A stretch of DNA of 64,000 nucleotides from Bacillus sp. MYb209 (GCF_002975175.1 NZ_PCNZ01000022.1:1-64000); one strand, 5' to 3'. Shown: positions 44,487-53,680, numbered from the stretch's first letter. A program made the numbers and translations. Notes: generated by a model not told the origin, from the letters alone.

Positions 44487-45481
44487 CGTTCCCTCTCAAA
44501 TCCAATCCGTTTTTTTATTTCCGCTAAATTCACCCTCGCAATAGCTCGTGCCTTCTCAGCACCTTTTTCTAACGCCTCATATAATAAATGAGGCTCATTC
44601 ATATACTTAACGTATTTTCCGCGAGAGTCCGCTAACTCACGGTCTACAACGCGGAATAACTCTTTTTTCACATCACCCCAACCAATTCCGGTCTCATACT
44701 TTTCACGCATCGACTGAATTTCATCTTCTGTCGCAAATTCTTTATAAATCATAAATAACGTTTCAAGTTCTTTCGGTTCATTCGGAAGTGACGAATCTGT
44801 TTTTATTTTAAATATTAACTTTCGGAGTTTTTCTCGCTCTGCAAAAAGCGGGATAACATTCCCGTAACTTTTACTCATCTTTCTTCCATCAAGACCAGGT
44901 AAAATCGCTCCTTCTTCTTGTATCACATACTTTGGAAGCGTAAATGTCATGCCAAATGTATGATTAAAATACGTCGCAATATCACGAGCAATTTCAATAT
45001 GCTGGATTTGATCCTTTCCGACAGGTACATGAGTTGCTTGAAATAATAAAATATCCGCCGCCATTAAAATCGGATACGTATATAATCCCATATTCACTCC
45101 AGCATCTATCTCTAATCCCGCTTCTTTATTTTGTTCTACCTTCGCCTTATACGCATGAGCACGATTCATAAGTCCTTTCGGAGTTAGGCAAGCTAATATC
45201 CACGCTAATTCTAAAATCTCCGGCACTTCTGTTTGTCGATAGAAAATAACATCTTCTCCAAGTCCGAGTGATAACCAAGTAGCAGCTACCTCTTTCGTAT
45301 AACTACTAAACTTCTTTGGATCATGCACAGCATTTAATGCATGATAGTCAGCTATAAAATACAATGCTTTTCCTTCATTATTCTTTGACATTTGTAATGC
45401 AGGTTTAATCGCTCCAATATAATTTCCTAAATGCGGATATCCTGTCGGCTTAATTCCTGTTAACATAATTTTTTCACTCAT
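44483..45481 (-). CDS. trpS: Tryptophanyl-tRNA synthetase (divergent, second type)
   Basis: A 332-aa class I synthetase that charges tRNA-Trp. HIGH-type motif PHLGNYIG (16-23), TYPILMAADILLF, VPVGKDQIQHIEIARDIA and the KMSKS loop in DGRKMSKSYGNV are present. Sequence differs much from the usual Bacillus TrpS, resembling the auxiliary indolmycin-tolerant class, so this is probably a second copy. A T-box leader with a UGG specifier lies upstream but is damaged. Confidence 0.88.
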   Translation of the reverse strand: MSEKIMLTGIKPTGYPHLGNYIGAIKPALQMSKNNEGKALYFIADYHALNAVHDPKKFSSYTKEVAATWLSLGLGEDVIFYRQTEVPEILELAWILACLTPKGLMNRAHAYKAKVEQNKEAGLEIDAGVNMGLYTYPILMAADILLFQATHVPVGKDQIQHIEIARDIATYFNHTFGMTFTLPKYVIQEEGAILPGLDGRKMSKSYGNVIPLFAEREKLRKLIFKIKTDSSLPNEPKELETLFMIYKEFATEDEIQSMREKYETGIGWGDVKKELFRVVDRELADSRGKYVKYMNEPHLLYEALEKGAEKARAIARVNLAEIKKRIGFERER

Positions 45482-45510
45482 CCTAACTCCTCCTTTCTCA
45501 AAATAAAAAA

Positions 45511-45690
45511 CAAAAAGAGCCCCTCATCCTTAATTAGCTATATTATAGCTCACTTCAACTTCTTAACGTGAAGTAACCGTCTTCGCCTACTCATTTCAGC
45601 TAGAAGCTCCAGAGCCCATTCCATATTCATCCCTTACTGATTCCCACCACATATCAGCTCTCTGAAAAGTTTTGAATATGTACTCTTCTC
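45511..45690 (-). promoter_or_regulatory. T-box leader of trpS, antiterminator deleted
   Basis: The minus strand shows T-box stem I (AGAGAGCTGATATGTGGTGG, GAATCAGT), a UGG specifier (45623-45621) in GAATATGGAATGGGCTC, CTGGAGCTTCTAGCTG, and the stem III marks AGTAGG, ACGG and CGTTA. The universal AGGGTGGnACCGCG T-box element and the 5' terminator arm are missing: the sequence passes from GCTAATTA directly to AGGATGAGGGGCTCTTTTTG, which looks like a normal terminator's 3' arm. Confidence 0.8.
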
Positions 45691-45843
45691 TTTCATTGCT
45701 TTTTAGTTATTTTTTACATTTTATCACATTCGCATTTCAAATAAACATATATTTTCCATTTTACATAGCAGGAATTTCCACTTTAATTGTCTAATACTAT
45801 ATAGGTTTGCAGAAATAATCGAAACAGCTTTGGAGGTTTTTTT

Positions 45844-47001
45844 ATGGTAAAATACATATCAATTTTAGGCTCTACAGGTTCAATTGGTACATCTGCATTA
45901 GATGTAGTTTCAGCTCATCCAGAACATTTTCAAATTGTCGGTTTAACCGCAAATTATAATATTGACCTGCTCGAAAAACAAATCGAAACGTTTCAGCCTC
46001 GTATTGTAAGCGTTGCGACAAAAGAATTAGCGGACACACTTCGTACGCGCATTTCTACAAATACGAAAATTACATATGGAACTGATGGGTTAATTGAAGT
46101 AGCTACTCATACTGATACAAATCTTGTATTAAGTTCAGTTGTCGGTGTTTCAGGATTACTCCCAACAATTGAAGCATTAAAAGCGAAGAAAGATATTGCC
46201 ATTGCTAATAAAGAAACATTAGTTGCGGCTGGACACATCGTAACCGAATTAGCGACACAAAACGAGTGCCGATTAATTCCAGTTGATAGCGAACATTCAG
46301 CTATCTTCCAATGTTTAAACGGAGAAAATAATAAAGAAATTGAAAAATTAATTGTTACAGCTTCTGGCGGCGCTTTTCGTGATAAAACACGTGAAGAAAT
46401 GAACACATTACAAGCAAAAGATGCTTTAAAACACCCAAACTGGTTAATGGGCGCAAGACTAACGATTGACTCTGCTACATTAATGAATAAAGGCTTTGAA
46501 GTGATGGAAGCTAGATGGCTATTTGATATTCCTTACGACAAAATTGATGTCATGATTCATAAAGAAAGCATTATTCATTCCTTAGTAGAGTTTATTGACG
46601 GATCAGTCATGGCACAACTCGGTGCTCCTGATATGAGAATGCCGATTCAATATGCGTTCCACTACCCTACTCGATTACCTTCTGCCTATGAAAAATTAAA
46701 CTTATTAGAAATCGGTAGTTTACATTTTGAAAAACCAGATTTAGAGAAGTTCCCATGTCTACAATACGCATATGAATGTGGCAAAATTGGCGGTACAACT
46801 CCAGCTGTATTAAATGCAGCGAACGAAATTGCAAATGCACTATTTCTTAAAAATGAAATTGCATTTTTCGATATCGAAAAGACGATTTACAAAACCGTTG
46901 AGGCTCATCATAACGTAAAAAACCCTTCTTTAGACGCTATATTAGAAGCTGATCAGTGGGCACACCAATATGCAAATCAATTGTTAATGAAAAAGAGCTA
47001 A
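45844..47001 (+). CDS. dxr: 1-Deoxy-D-xylulose 5-phosphate reductoisomerase
   Basis: A 385-aa enzyme of the MEP isoprenoid pathway, converting DXP to MEP with NADPH; the target of fosmidomycin. NADPH motif [13 protein letters not shown] (about 10-22), [21 protein letters not shown] with catalytic Asp/Glu, and the loop [20 protein letters not shown] are intact. Length is normal. It is not with cdsA, rasP or uppS where the housekeeping dxr of Bacilli sits, so it is probably a second copy. GGAGG lies 7 bp before the ATG. Confidence 0.93.
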   Translation: MVKYISILGSTGSIGTSALDVVSAHPEHFQIVGLTANYNIDLLEKQIETFQPRIVSVATKELADTLRTRISTNTKITYGTDGLIEVATHTDTNLVLSSVVGVSGLLPTIEALKAKKDIAIANKETLVAAGHIVTELATQNECRLIPVDSEHSAIFQCLNGENNKEIEKLIVTASGGAFRDKTREEMNTLQAKDALKHPNWLMGARLTIDSATLMNKGFEVMEARWLFDIPYDKIDVMIHKESIIHSLVEFIDGSVMAQLGAPDMRMPIQYAFHYPTRLPSAYEKLNLLEIGSLHFEKPDLEKFPCLQYAYECGKIGGTTPAVLNAANEIANALFLKNEIAFFDIEKTIYKTVEAHHNVKNPSLDAILEADQWAHQYANQLLMKKS

Positions 47002-47031
47002 AACAGAATCCATCTGTCTTAGCTCTTTTTT
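46990..47031. terminator. Bidirectional terminator
   Basis: AAAAAGAGCTAA-(AACAG/CTGT inner pairs)-TTAGCTCTTTTT between dxr and the convergent AI-2E family gene. Confidence 0.85.
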
Positions 47032-48160
47032 ACGTATTTAATTTTATAAATCTATAACTGTGCGTAACTAACACTTTTAATATCGCATATCCTGGAATTG
47101 CTAAAATAACCCCCATAATTCCAAATAAATTTCCGGCAGTTAAAATAATAAAAATGATAGTAATTGGATGAATATCTAACTTTTTGCCCATTACTTGTGG
47201 TGAAATAAATTTTCCCTCTGCTAATTGTACAACCATCATGACAATAATTACTTTTAAAATCATTGCTGGCGAATCAATAAAAGCGATAATTAACGCTGGC
47301 GTTATAGCGATAATTGGCCCTACATACGGAACAACGTTTACAATCATCGCCAAAATAGCAAGTAATACAGCGTATTTAATGCCGATTATTAGATAACCAA
47401 TGAATAGCATAATACCGATAAATAGACTAACAATAATTTGACCTCTAATATACGAACTAATCGCATAATGCATATCATCTAGTATTCTCTTCGCAGCTGG
47501 TCGTCTTTGCTCAGATATAAACTTTAAAAAATGATTCGGTAATTGCTCACCATCTTTTAAAAGATAGAACAAAATAAATGGAACCATTACAAATGTTAAA
47601 ACAACTTCAGTAAGTGTACTTAAAAATCCAGTTACATTTCCTGTTACTGATGATAATGATTTTGTAAAGTTCATTGTAGAATCTTTTACGATATTAGCAA
47701 CATCAATATTTAAACTTTCCTGCATTCTACCAATTACATTACTTTCTCCAAATTTACGTGCTGCCCTTTCGATTTCATGACCGAAATATGGCAAGTTATC
47801 TATCAAGGTATTAACTTGATCTTTAATAATTGGAATAACCGTCACCGCAAGAAAAACAAATAATCCAAGAACCAGTATATATATCGAGGCAATTGACACA
47901 ATTCTCGAAACACCTTTTCTTTCTAAAAGAGAAACGAATGGATGCAATATATAAAATAGTACTCCCGCTAATAATACTGGGAAAAAGATTGTTTTTAAAA
48001 ATACGACGAACGGTGTAAAGACGAATGATATTTTTGTAAGTAATAGTATATTTACAAACAGCAACGCGAATCCAAGTAGTACAGCTAAATAATTTTGTTC
48101 TTTAAAAAACTTTTTCAACTTATCTCTTTTTCTTATATTTACTTTCTCCAAGTGTACCAC
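47030..48160 (-). CDS. AI-2E family transporter (TqsA/YdbI-like)
   Basis: A 376-aa membrane protein with eight hydrophobic segments and the family's central extracytoplasmic/amphipathic region (about 95-190). Family stretches: PFILFYLLKDGEQLP and NVVPYVGPIIAITPALIIA, plus GKFISPQVMGKKLDIHPITI. Members export autoinducer-2 or act in Na+/H+ exchange; the ligand here is open. The start is GTG 48160 or TTG 48151, both near AGAGAGGTGG. Confidence 0.85.
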   Translation of the reverse strand: MVHLEKVNIRKRDKLKKFFKEQNYLAVLLGFALLFVNILLLTKISFVFTPFVVFLKTIFFPVLLAGVLFYILHPFVSLLERKGVSRIVSIASIYILVLGLFVFLAVTVIPIIKDQVNTLIDNLPYFGHEIERAARKFGESNVIGRMQESLNIDVANIVKDSTMNFTKSLSSVTGNVTGFLSTLTEVVLTFVMVPFILFYLLKDGEQLPNHFLKFISEQRRPAAKRILDDMHYAISSYIRGQIIVSLFIGIMLFIGYLIIGIKYAVLLAILAMIVNVVPYVGPIIAITPALIIAFIDSPAMILKVIIVMMVVQLAEGKFISPQVMGKKLDIHPITIIFIILTAGNLFGIMGVILAIPGYAILKVLVTHSYRFIKLNT

Positions 48161-48173
48161 CTCTCTAATTAGG

Positions 48174-48195
48174 AAAAGCCCTAAAAAGGGCTTTA
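48174..48195 (-). terminator. Short terminator
   Basis: On the minus strand AAAGCCC-N6-GGGCTTT then TCC, between the 82-aa membrane protein gene and the AI-2E gene. Termination is likely partial. Confidence 0.55.
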
Positions 48196-48216
48196 TAAAA
48201 TAATTAGTAATAGCTT

Positions 48217-48465
48217 TTATTTTCTTGCAGCTTTTACTACAAATGATACAATAAGAATTAACACAATTGCCCCTAATAATGCTGGTACGACATGAATCCC
48301 ACCAAATGATGGCCCAAAAGATCCAAATAATCTACTACCTAACCAAGCTCCTAGTAAACCAGCAATTATATTTCCAAACATACCAGCCGGAAAGTTTTTA
48401 CCCGTTATAGAACTAGCAATTATACCTATAATAGCACCCACTATTAATGTGATAATCCATCCCAT
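48217..48465 (-). CDS. GlsB/YeaQ/YmgE-family membrane protein
   Basis: An 82-aa protein with three hydrophobic helices and the Gly-rich pattern of the transglycosylase-associated family (IVGAIIGIIASSITGKNFPA, NIIAGLLGAWLG). Usually a stress-linked membrane protein of unknown mechanism. ATG 48465 follows GGAGG; the frame is open further upstream but without an RBS. Confidence 0.85.
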   Translation of the reverse strand: MGWIITLIVGAIIGIIASSITGKNFPAGMFGNIIAGLLGAWLGSRLFGSFGPSFGGIHVVPALLGAIVLILIVSFVVKAARK

Positions 48466-48696
48466 CTTTAGTCCTCCATTTCTATTATAGTTTGTATTAT
48501 CAAATACAAGAGTAACTAAACTCTTATATAAGATTACGTATTTATCAACGCTAACCATATTCTACTATAGAAATACACCTACGAATATTTTATGTATGGA
48601 GATACATATATTATATGCAAAAAAGAAAAACATTGTCAAACTTACCCATAAATCAATTATAGTAATATAGCACATTTAAAGGAGGCGTTATTATCT

Positions 48697-49158
48697 ATGA
48701 TTCTTAAATTACTTCCCACTTCTTATGAAGTAGCAACATCCATTTTAAAGGTTCAAATTCCAGCTTATAAAATTGAAGCAGACTTTTTAAACAGTACTGC
48801 AATACCTCGTTTATATGATACTGTAAACGATATTCAAAATTGTGATGAAACATTCTATGGATATTTCTCTGAAAATAAACTCGTCGGCTTTATTTCTTTT
48901 ATACAAGAAGAAGAACTAATCGATATCCACAGATTAGTTGTATCGCCCGATTTTTTTCAAAAAGGAATCGCAACGAAACTGCTACTTTATATATTTAACA
49001 TGTTCCCTTCTTCAATGACATACATTGTACAAACAGGTAAAGCAAATACTCCTGCTCTCGCATTGTATAAAAAACACAGCTTCATTGAAGTAACAGCTAC
49101 AACACTACCTGATGGCCTGATTCTTACGCAGCTCAAAAAAACAGAAAACACTAAATAG
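48697..49158 (+). CDS. GNAT acetyltransferase
   Basis: A 153-aa single-domain GNAT. Motif A is IHRLVVSPDFFQKGIATKLL (about 87-106) with the Q-K-G-I-A acetyl-CoA loop, and NTPALALYKKHSF forms motif B. AAAGGAGG precedes the ATG. Substrate unknown. Confidence 0.85.
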   Translation: MILKLLPTSYEVATSILKVQIPAYKIEADFLNSTAIPRLYDTVNDIQNCDETFYGYFSENKLVGFISFIQEEELIDIHRLVVSPDFFQKGIATKLLLYIFNMFPSSMTYIVQTGKANTPALALYKKHSFIEVTATTLPDGLILTQLKKTENTK

Positions 49159-49201
49159 TTTGACTTAATTGTTTATTTATGTTATTTTTTACTTTATAAA
49201 A

Positions 49202-49340
49202 CCTTTTGCTGAGTCCAAATTTTGGAGCGGGGGAACCACTTATGTAGCTTTTTGCTACTTGGGGCGAATCTTTTTTAAGTAGGGACACTCTCACTTCCCG
49301 AGTCCGACAGCTAACCTCGTAAGCGTAATGGGAGAGGAAG
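49202..49340 (+). promoter_or_regulatory. c-di-AMP riboswitch (ydaO/yuaA class)
   Basis: The plus strand has the class hallmarks in order: GAGCGGGGGAACCAC, CTTGGGGCGAATC, AGTAGGGACACTC, CCCGAGTCCGACAGCTAACC and TCGTAAGCGT. The closing purine-rich arm GGGAGAGGAAGG can pair with CCTCCTT at about 49369-49375, which may be the switching stem. The next ORF is the 47-aa gene at 49439, not one of the wall hydrolase or K+ transporter genes usual for this class. Confidence 0.93.
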
Positions 49341-49438
49341 GTGCTTTTTGCCTATGTTACACAGTATGCCTCCTTAGTTATAAATATGGGAACGATACCA
49401 ATTAAAAACCTATATTTATAGAAAAGGAGACTGGTACA

Positions 49439-49582
49439 ATGTTACGTTTATCAGATCACGCAATAAAAATGATGGAGCAAAGACTTCGACTAGAACAACA
49501 CCGCACATATCAAGCAAATAAAGTTGTAGATAACTTACATCACAAATACTTCTTTCAGCATATTTTTCAGCCAAAAAGATAA
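49439..49582 (+). CDS. 47-aa protein downstream of the c-di-AMP riboswitch
   Basis: A short ORF starting MLRLSDHAIKMMEQRLRLEQ and ending FFQHIFQPKR, basic and His-rich with a helical centre. AAAAGGAG lies 8-9 bp before the ATG and a strong terminator follows 17 bp after the stop, so it is very likely expressed. No family is recognised. Control by c-di-AMP suggests a role in osmotic, K+ or wall homeostasis, or a peptide that acts on such a system. Confidence 0.75.
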   Translation: MLRLSDHAIKMMEQRLRLEQHRTYQANKVVDNLHHKYFFQHIFQPKR

Positions 49583-49598
49583 GTACTGACCTTTAACA

Positions 49599-49637
49599 AA
49601 ATACAGCGTACACTTTTTCGGTGTACGCTGTATTTTT
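49599..49637 (+). terminator. Intrinsic terminator
   Basis: AATACAGCGTACAC-N7-GTGTACGCTGTATT then TTT; it ends the riboswitch-controlled transcript. Confidence 0.9.
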
Positions 49638-50391
49638 CATTTTCTCGCTTTAATAATAAACGTCGTCGGCACCATTCTAGCTTTATATAAAGAATAGTAC
49701 TTCGTAGACGACTCTGCTACTTCTCCATCAAATACACAAGATGGTTCAGGCTCTTCTATTCTCTCAATTGTAAATCCAGCTCTATTTAACTCATTTATGT
49801 ACGTACTCATTTTTCTCTTATATAATGTCGCTTGTACTGCTTCTCCTTTAAATGTTTCAAACGTAATAGGAATCTCCTCATGATATGAAGAGCGTAAAAC
49901 AATTTCTTCTGTTCCATACTGCAAATTTGAATATACCGGATGCTCCCAGCTAAAAATAAAACTTCCTCCTGGTTTCACATACGAATATATAAGTTCCAAT
50001 GTTTTTCTTAAATTAGAAGTCCATCCTAATGCATAGATGGAATATACAATATCAAAATGTTCTTCTGGAATATTTAACTCCTCTTCCATCGCACCACATA
50101 TTAACTTTGGATTCCAATCTTTTAGCGTTTCATTTGCTGTTTCAATTTGCGTACTCGAAAGATCAAGGCCCATAATTCCTCTGCCCCATTTTCCACCATA
50201 TATTGCAACGAATGTCCACTACCACATCCGATATCTAGAACCGTTTTATTCTCAATTAAATCAAATAAATGAATTTCATCTTCTGATGCCGTATAAGGTC
50301 CATATTTAGGTAAACAATCTACTTGAAAAAAATGAGGTGCTACTATGTCCCAACACCTTTTATTCACTTTCAGCATTTTTGTTTGTTCCAT
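49637..50391 (-). pseudogene. SAM-dependent methyltransferase, single-base frameshift
   Basis: The minus strand encodes a class I methyltransferase in two frames. The N-terminal part (from ATG 50391, AAGGGGG upstream) has VLDIGCGSGHSLQYMVENGA (motif I); the rest, in another frame, has GLDLSSTQIETANETLKDW, FDIVYSIYALGWTS and SFIFSWEHP. The frames meet at GAATTATGGGCC (about 50170): adding one G to GGG gives the continuous EELWGLDLSS. Lost homopolymer base, so either a true frameshift or a sequencing error. Substrate unknown. Confidence 0.88.
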
Positions 50392-50473
50392 ACTTTGCAT
50401 TCCCCCTTCTTTCTCTTCCACCAGTACTTTTTATACGTGAGGGCCTCATTTCCCTTTTAGATTAATGCCAACA

Positions 50474-50503
50474 AAAAAAGAGCAGCTTTTTCAGCTACTC
50501 CCT
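50474..50503 (-). terminator. Intrinsic terminator
   Basis: On the minus strand GAGTAGCTGAAAAAGCTGCTC is followed by TTTTTTTG, just past the UPF0316 gene. Confidence 0.8.
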
Positions 50504-50507
50504 TTTC

Positions 50508-51056
50508 TTACGATACATGATGATCTTTCTTCTTCATTAACGCTCTCTTCTTCATCGCTTTCGTTAAATATCCACCTTTAAATGAGCGGATTTCATAAGA
50601 AGACATAAACGCTTTCGGTGCAATTTCATTAACAATTTCTAAAAGTTCTTTTTCTCTCGAACGCTTTGCAACGATATCTAAGCGATAACGTATAGAGTTA
50701 ATCCCTTCACCTTCAAATACTGTAACGCCAAATCCAGAGTGGCGTAATTCATCTACTAATTCATTGCAACGGTCTAGTAAACTGACTTGATAGGTAATAT
50801 ATCCAATTGCTAATTTATTCTCTATATAACCGCCTAATAATAGTCCCGCACTAAAGCCAATGACATAGGCAACAATATTCATCCAATTTGACAAATCTTG
50901 AAATACAATACCTAAACTTACAATGTAGATTGCTCCTTCTAACAATCCTACACCAGCAGCTGATCTTGTTTGATTCTTTACAAGCAAAATCGTACGGATT
51001 GTTAAAACTGGAACATAAATAATTTGAAGCACAAAAATAAGGAGCGCTTGTAACAT
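50508..51056 (-). CDS. UPF0316 (DUF5698/DUF2179) membrane protein
   Basis: A 182-aa protein with three N-terminal hydrophobic helices (about 1-85; [16 protein letters not shown] is characteristic) followed by a soluble DUF2179 domain (about 95-165; [20 protein letters not shown]). Function unknown; DUF2179 domains bind small ligands in related proteins. AGGTGG precedes the ATG. Confidence 0.85.
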   Translation of the reverse strand: MLQALLIFVLQIIYVPVLTIRTILLVKNQTRSAAGVGLLEGAIYIVSLGIVFQDLSNWMNIVAYVIGFSAGLLLGGYIENKLAIGYITYQVSLLDRCNELVDELRHSGFGVTVFEGEGINSIRYRLDIVAKRSREKELLEIVNEIAPKAFMSSYEIRSFKGGYLTKAMKKRALMKKKDHHVS

Positions 51057-51290
51057 TTATATCCACCTCTTTCAAAAAGTCTTTTGTCATAATAACATAC
51101 AAAAGCTTTAGAAATCGATGGGTTTTTAAATTTTTTTTAATAATTTTTCGTACTATTGAAAAATCGAAAAAAGAAGCGTATTATATTTGGTCGTTAATTC
51201 GATTGTCATCATTGAATCGCTCATATTATATGAACTATTACGCAATTTATTCTCAAACACCAAAAAAGGAACCTCATTAGGCCCCTTTTA

Positions 51291-51725
51291 TCATAGCTCT
51301 ATGTTTTTAGAAGCCTTGTCTCTTTGCTTCTCTTCTTCTTTCACTAACTGCATATTTGCATAGGCTAAATTCGCAATCATTAAAAAGTGTCCACCTAATA
51401 TCCCAGTACCAAATGCCCACATTTCCATTTCATGCTCAATTTCAAACATAATGATAGCCCCTAATATTGCGGCTGCAAATCGGTTTAGAACTCCTAATCC
51501 AGGAGCCTTTTCTTTCAGCACAATACTTCTTCCTAGTTTCTCAACTCTGCGAGCTAATAACCAAAGACAATATGTGCTTACTGCTAAACCGATACCAAAG
51601 CCCGTCACTTGCTTTCCAAACGGAGTAACCGCCCACATTAGTAGTAAACCACTAAAGATCGTATACAATTGTAATCGATATACACGTAAGGCTACTTGAA
51701 TCAAAATATCCGCTCCTAATTTCAC
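51291..51725 (-). CDS. Membrane protein resembling ATP synthase subunit I
   Basis: A 144-aa protein with four hydrophobic helices. The segment LLLMWAVTPFGKQVTGFGIG resembles the AtpI Trp-x-x-TP pattern, but there is no atp operon nearby, so it may be a paralogue or an unrelated small membrane protein. A short GC-rich hairpin with a T run follows on the minus strand (about 51264-51290). Confidence 0.55.
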   Translation of the reverse strand: MKLGADILIQVALRVYRLQLYTIFSGLLLMWAVTPFGKQVTGFGIGLAVSTYCLWLLARRVEKLGRSIVLKEKAPGLGVLNRFAAAILGAIIMFEIEHEMEMWAFGTGILGGHFLMIANLAYANMQLVKEEEKQRDKASKNIEL

Positions 51726-51757
51726 ATTTTATTATGTGTCAGAAGAAAAGCAGCAAC

Positions 51758-53086
51758 TTACACAGTTGCTGCTTTCTCTTGTTCTTGTTCTTGTTCCATT
51801 TTTTGAATTTCAACACGTTTAATTTGATAAGCATCTTTTTCTAACACTTTAAATTCATAGCCTTCTGCTTCAACGTATTGTCCTTCTTCGATTTCATGAT
51901 TTTGCATCATAATCCATCCACCGATTGTATCCACATCGTCTTCTTCAATGTGTAATCCAAACAAATCTTTTACTTCTGTGATAAGCACTTTCCCATCAAC
52001 AATTTTATGATACTCGTTCACATGTTGAATTGGCGGTGCTTCATCTTCATCATATTCATCACGAATTTCGCCGACGATTTCCTCCAATATATCTTCAAGC
52101 GTTACAATTCCAGCTGTTCCTCCGTACTCATCATATAAAACAGCCATCGGAATTCGCTTCTTCTGCATTTGCAGTAATAAATCATGAATTGGAGTTGTTT
52201 CCATAACTTCAATAATCGGACGCATATACGTGCGAATCGATGATAAATCTTCTTGATCGTTGTTCATATATCGAATAAAGAAATCTTTTACATTGACCAT
52301 ACCGATAATATCATCTTTATCTTCTCCAAAAATCGGATAACGTGTGTATCGTTCATTTTGGATTACTTTCATGTGTTCTTCTACTGAATCTTCAAGATAG
52401 AAACCAACGATTTCTGTACGCGGTACCATTATCTCTTTCGCAATACGATTATCAAATTCAAAGATATTATTTACATACTTGTATTCAGCTTGATTAATTT
52501 CTCCACTTTCGTAGCTCTCTGAAAGAATAAGACGTAACTCTTCTTCTGTATGAGCTACTTCATGTTCAGAAGCTGGCTTCAAACCGAATAAACCAGTTAC
52601 AACACGAGCAGAACCATTCAATACCCAAATAAACGGATACATAACTTTATAGAATATCATTAACGGACCTGCTAATAACAATGTCACTTTTTCAGCTTTT
52701 TGAATTGCCATCGTTTTCGGAGCTAATTCCCCGACTACAACGTGCAAGTACGTCATCGTCATAAATGCAAGACCAAACGTTACTACTTGTGAAATAGACG
52801 GATTTAAATTCCATTTCTCAAATAATGGGTGTAATAATTTTTCTATCGTCGGTTCACCTAACCAACCAAGTCCCATCGCTGTAACTGTAATACCTAATTG
52901 ACAAGCAGATAAATATTCATCTAAATTTGTTGTTACCTTTTTCGCTGCTAATGCACCGCGTTTCCCTTCCGCAACAAGCTGATCAATGCGACTTGAACGT
53001 ATCTTAACAATCGCAAACTCTGCTGCTACGAAAAATCCAGTAAATGCGATTAAAATCGCAACCATGACTAAATTAAATATTTCCAA
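51758..53086 (-). CDS. CNNM/CorC-HlyC family protein (hemolysin-like, MpfA type)
   Basis: A 442-aa membrane protein. CNNM (DUF21) membrane domain about 1-190 (three to four helices; GWLGEPTIEKLL), CBS pair about 205-335 (MVPRTEIVGFYLEDS, DEYGGTAGIVTLEDILEEIV), and a C-terminal CorC_HlyC domain about 350-430. Related proteins such as MpfA export Mg2+. The start is TTG with AAGGGGA 5 bp upstream, partly buried in a hairpin. Confidence 0.88.
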   Translation of the reverse strand: MEIFNLVMVAILIAFTGFFVAAEFAIVKIRSSRIDQLVAEGKRGALAAKKVTTNLDEYLSACQLGITVTAMGLGWLGEPTIEKLLHPLFEKWNLNPSISQVVTFGLAFMTMTYLHVVVGELAPKTMAIQKAEKVTLLLAGPLMIFYKVMYPFIWVLNGSARVVTGLFGLKPASEHEVAHTEEELRLILSESYESGEINQAEYKYVNNIFEFDNRIAKEIMVPRTEIVGFYLEDSVEEHMKVIQNERYTRYPIFGEDKDDIIGMVNVKDFFIRYMNNDQEDLSSIRTYMRPIIEVMETTPIHDLLLQMQKKRIPMAVLYDEYGGTAGIVTLEDILEEIVGEIRDEYDEDEAPPIQHVNEYHKIVDGKVLITEVKDLFGLHIEEDDVDTIGGWIMMQNHEIEEGQYVEAEGYEFKVLEKDAYQIKRVEIQKMEQEQEQEKAATV

Positions 53087-53093
53087 TGAATCC

Positions 53094-53113
53094 CCTTAGT
53101 TAAAAAACTAAGG
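53094..53113 (-). promoter_or_regulatory. RBS-sequestering hairpin before the CorC-like gene
   Basis: On the minus strand CCTTAGTT-TTTT-AACTAAGG is a perfect 8-bp stem whose 3' arm contains the AAGG of the Shine-Dalgarno sequence AAGGGGA for TTG 53086. Folding should reduce initiation. No ligand-binding domain is evident upstream. Confidence 0.6.
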
Positions 53114-53205
53114 TGTCCACCTCCTGTATACTATAATGTTTTCTTATTTGTTCGTTAGAAAACATAGCCCGATACAAAAATTAAAGAGGTCGGATTTCAC
53201 TTATT

Positions 53206-53613
53206 CTATAATAATAGAGCAAGTGTCTGTATTAAAGCTGTCGTTTGACCTGATAAAGATTTCGATATTTTTTCACGTTGTGAATCAGTCAATTCATCTA
53301 AAAGAGGCTTTAACTCCGTTAGCTCTGCTTCTAATCTATGAATATGGTCTGTCACTTCATTCACTTGTTTCGAAACGTGTTCATTGATACCGAGCAGCTT
53401 TTTCTTCTCCTCGATTCTCTCTTTAATCTCACAAAGCGGCATATGCATTTCTTTGCACTTCTCAATAAATCGTAATGTCTCAAATGCTGTTTCGTCGTAA
53501 TAGCGATAATTAGATTGAGATCGCTCCGCTTTTAAGATTCCTAGATTCGTATAATAATCAATCGTTCGTTTCGACACGTGAGCCATGAGAGCCAACTGTC
53601 CGATTCGATACAC
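53206..53613 (-). CDS. MerR-family transcriptional regulator
   Basis: A 135-aa protein with an N-terminal MerR helix-turn-helix (YRIGQLALMAHVSKRTIDYY, LGILKAERSQSNYRYYDE; 2-45), a long coiled coil (about 75-110) and a short Thr/Leu-rich tail without clustered Cys or a drug-binding domain. Start codon is GTG. Expressed from a consensus-like promoter at 53652-53680. Target and effector unknown. Confidence 0.88.
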   Translation of the reverse strand: MYRIGQLALMAHVSKRTIDYYTNLGILKAERSQSNYRYYDETAFETLRFIEKCKEMHMPLCEIKERIEEKKKLLGINEHVSKQVNEVTDHIHRLEAELTELKPLLDELTDSQREKISKSLSGQTTALIQTLALLL

Positions 53614-53651
53614 CTTCCCAACGATCTTCCCCCCTTGTTTATATTACTATT

Positions 53652-53680
53652 ATCATACAATACATAAACTGTACAGTCAA
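53652..53680 (-). promoter_or_regulatory. Promoter of the MerR gene
   Basis: On the minus strand TTGACT (53680-53675), 17 bp, TATGAT (53657-53652). An imperfect inverted repeat AAACTGT-N13-ACAGTTT (plus strand about 53667-53693) overlaps the -35 side and may be an autoregulatory site. Confidence 0.65.
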
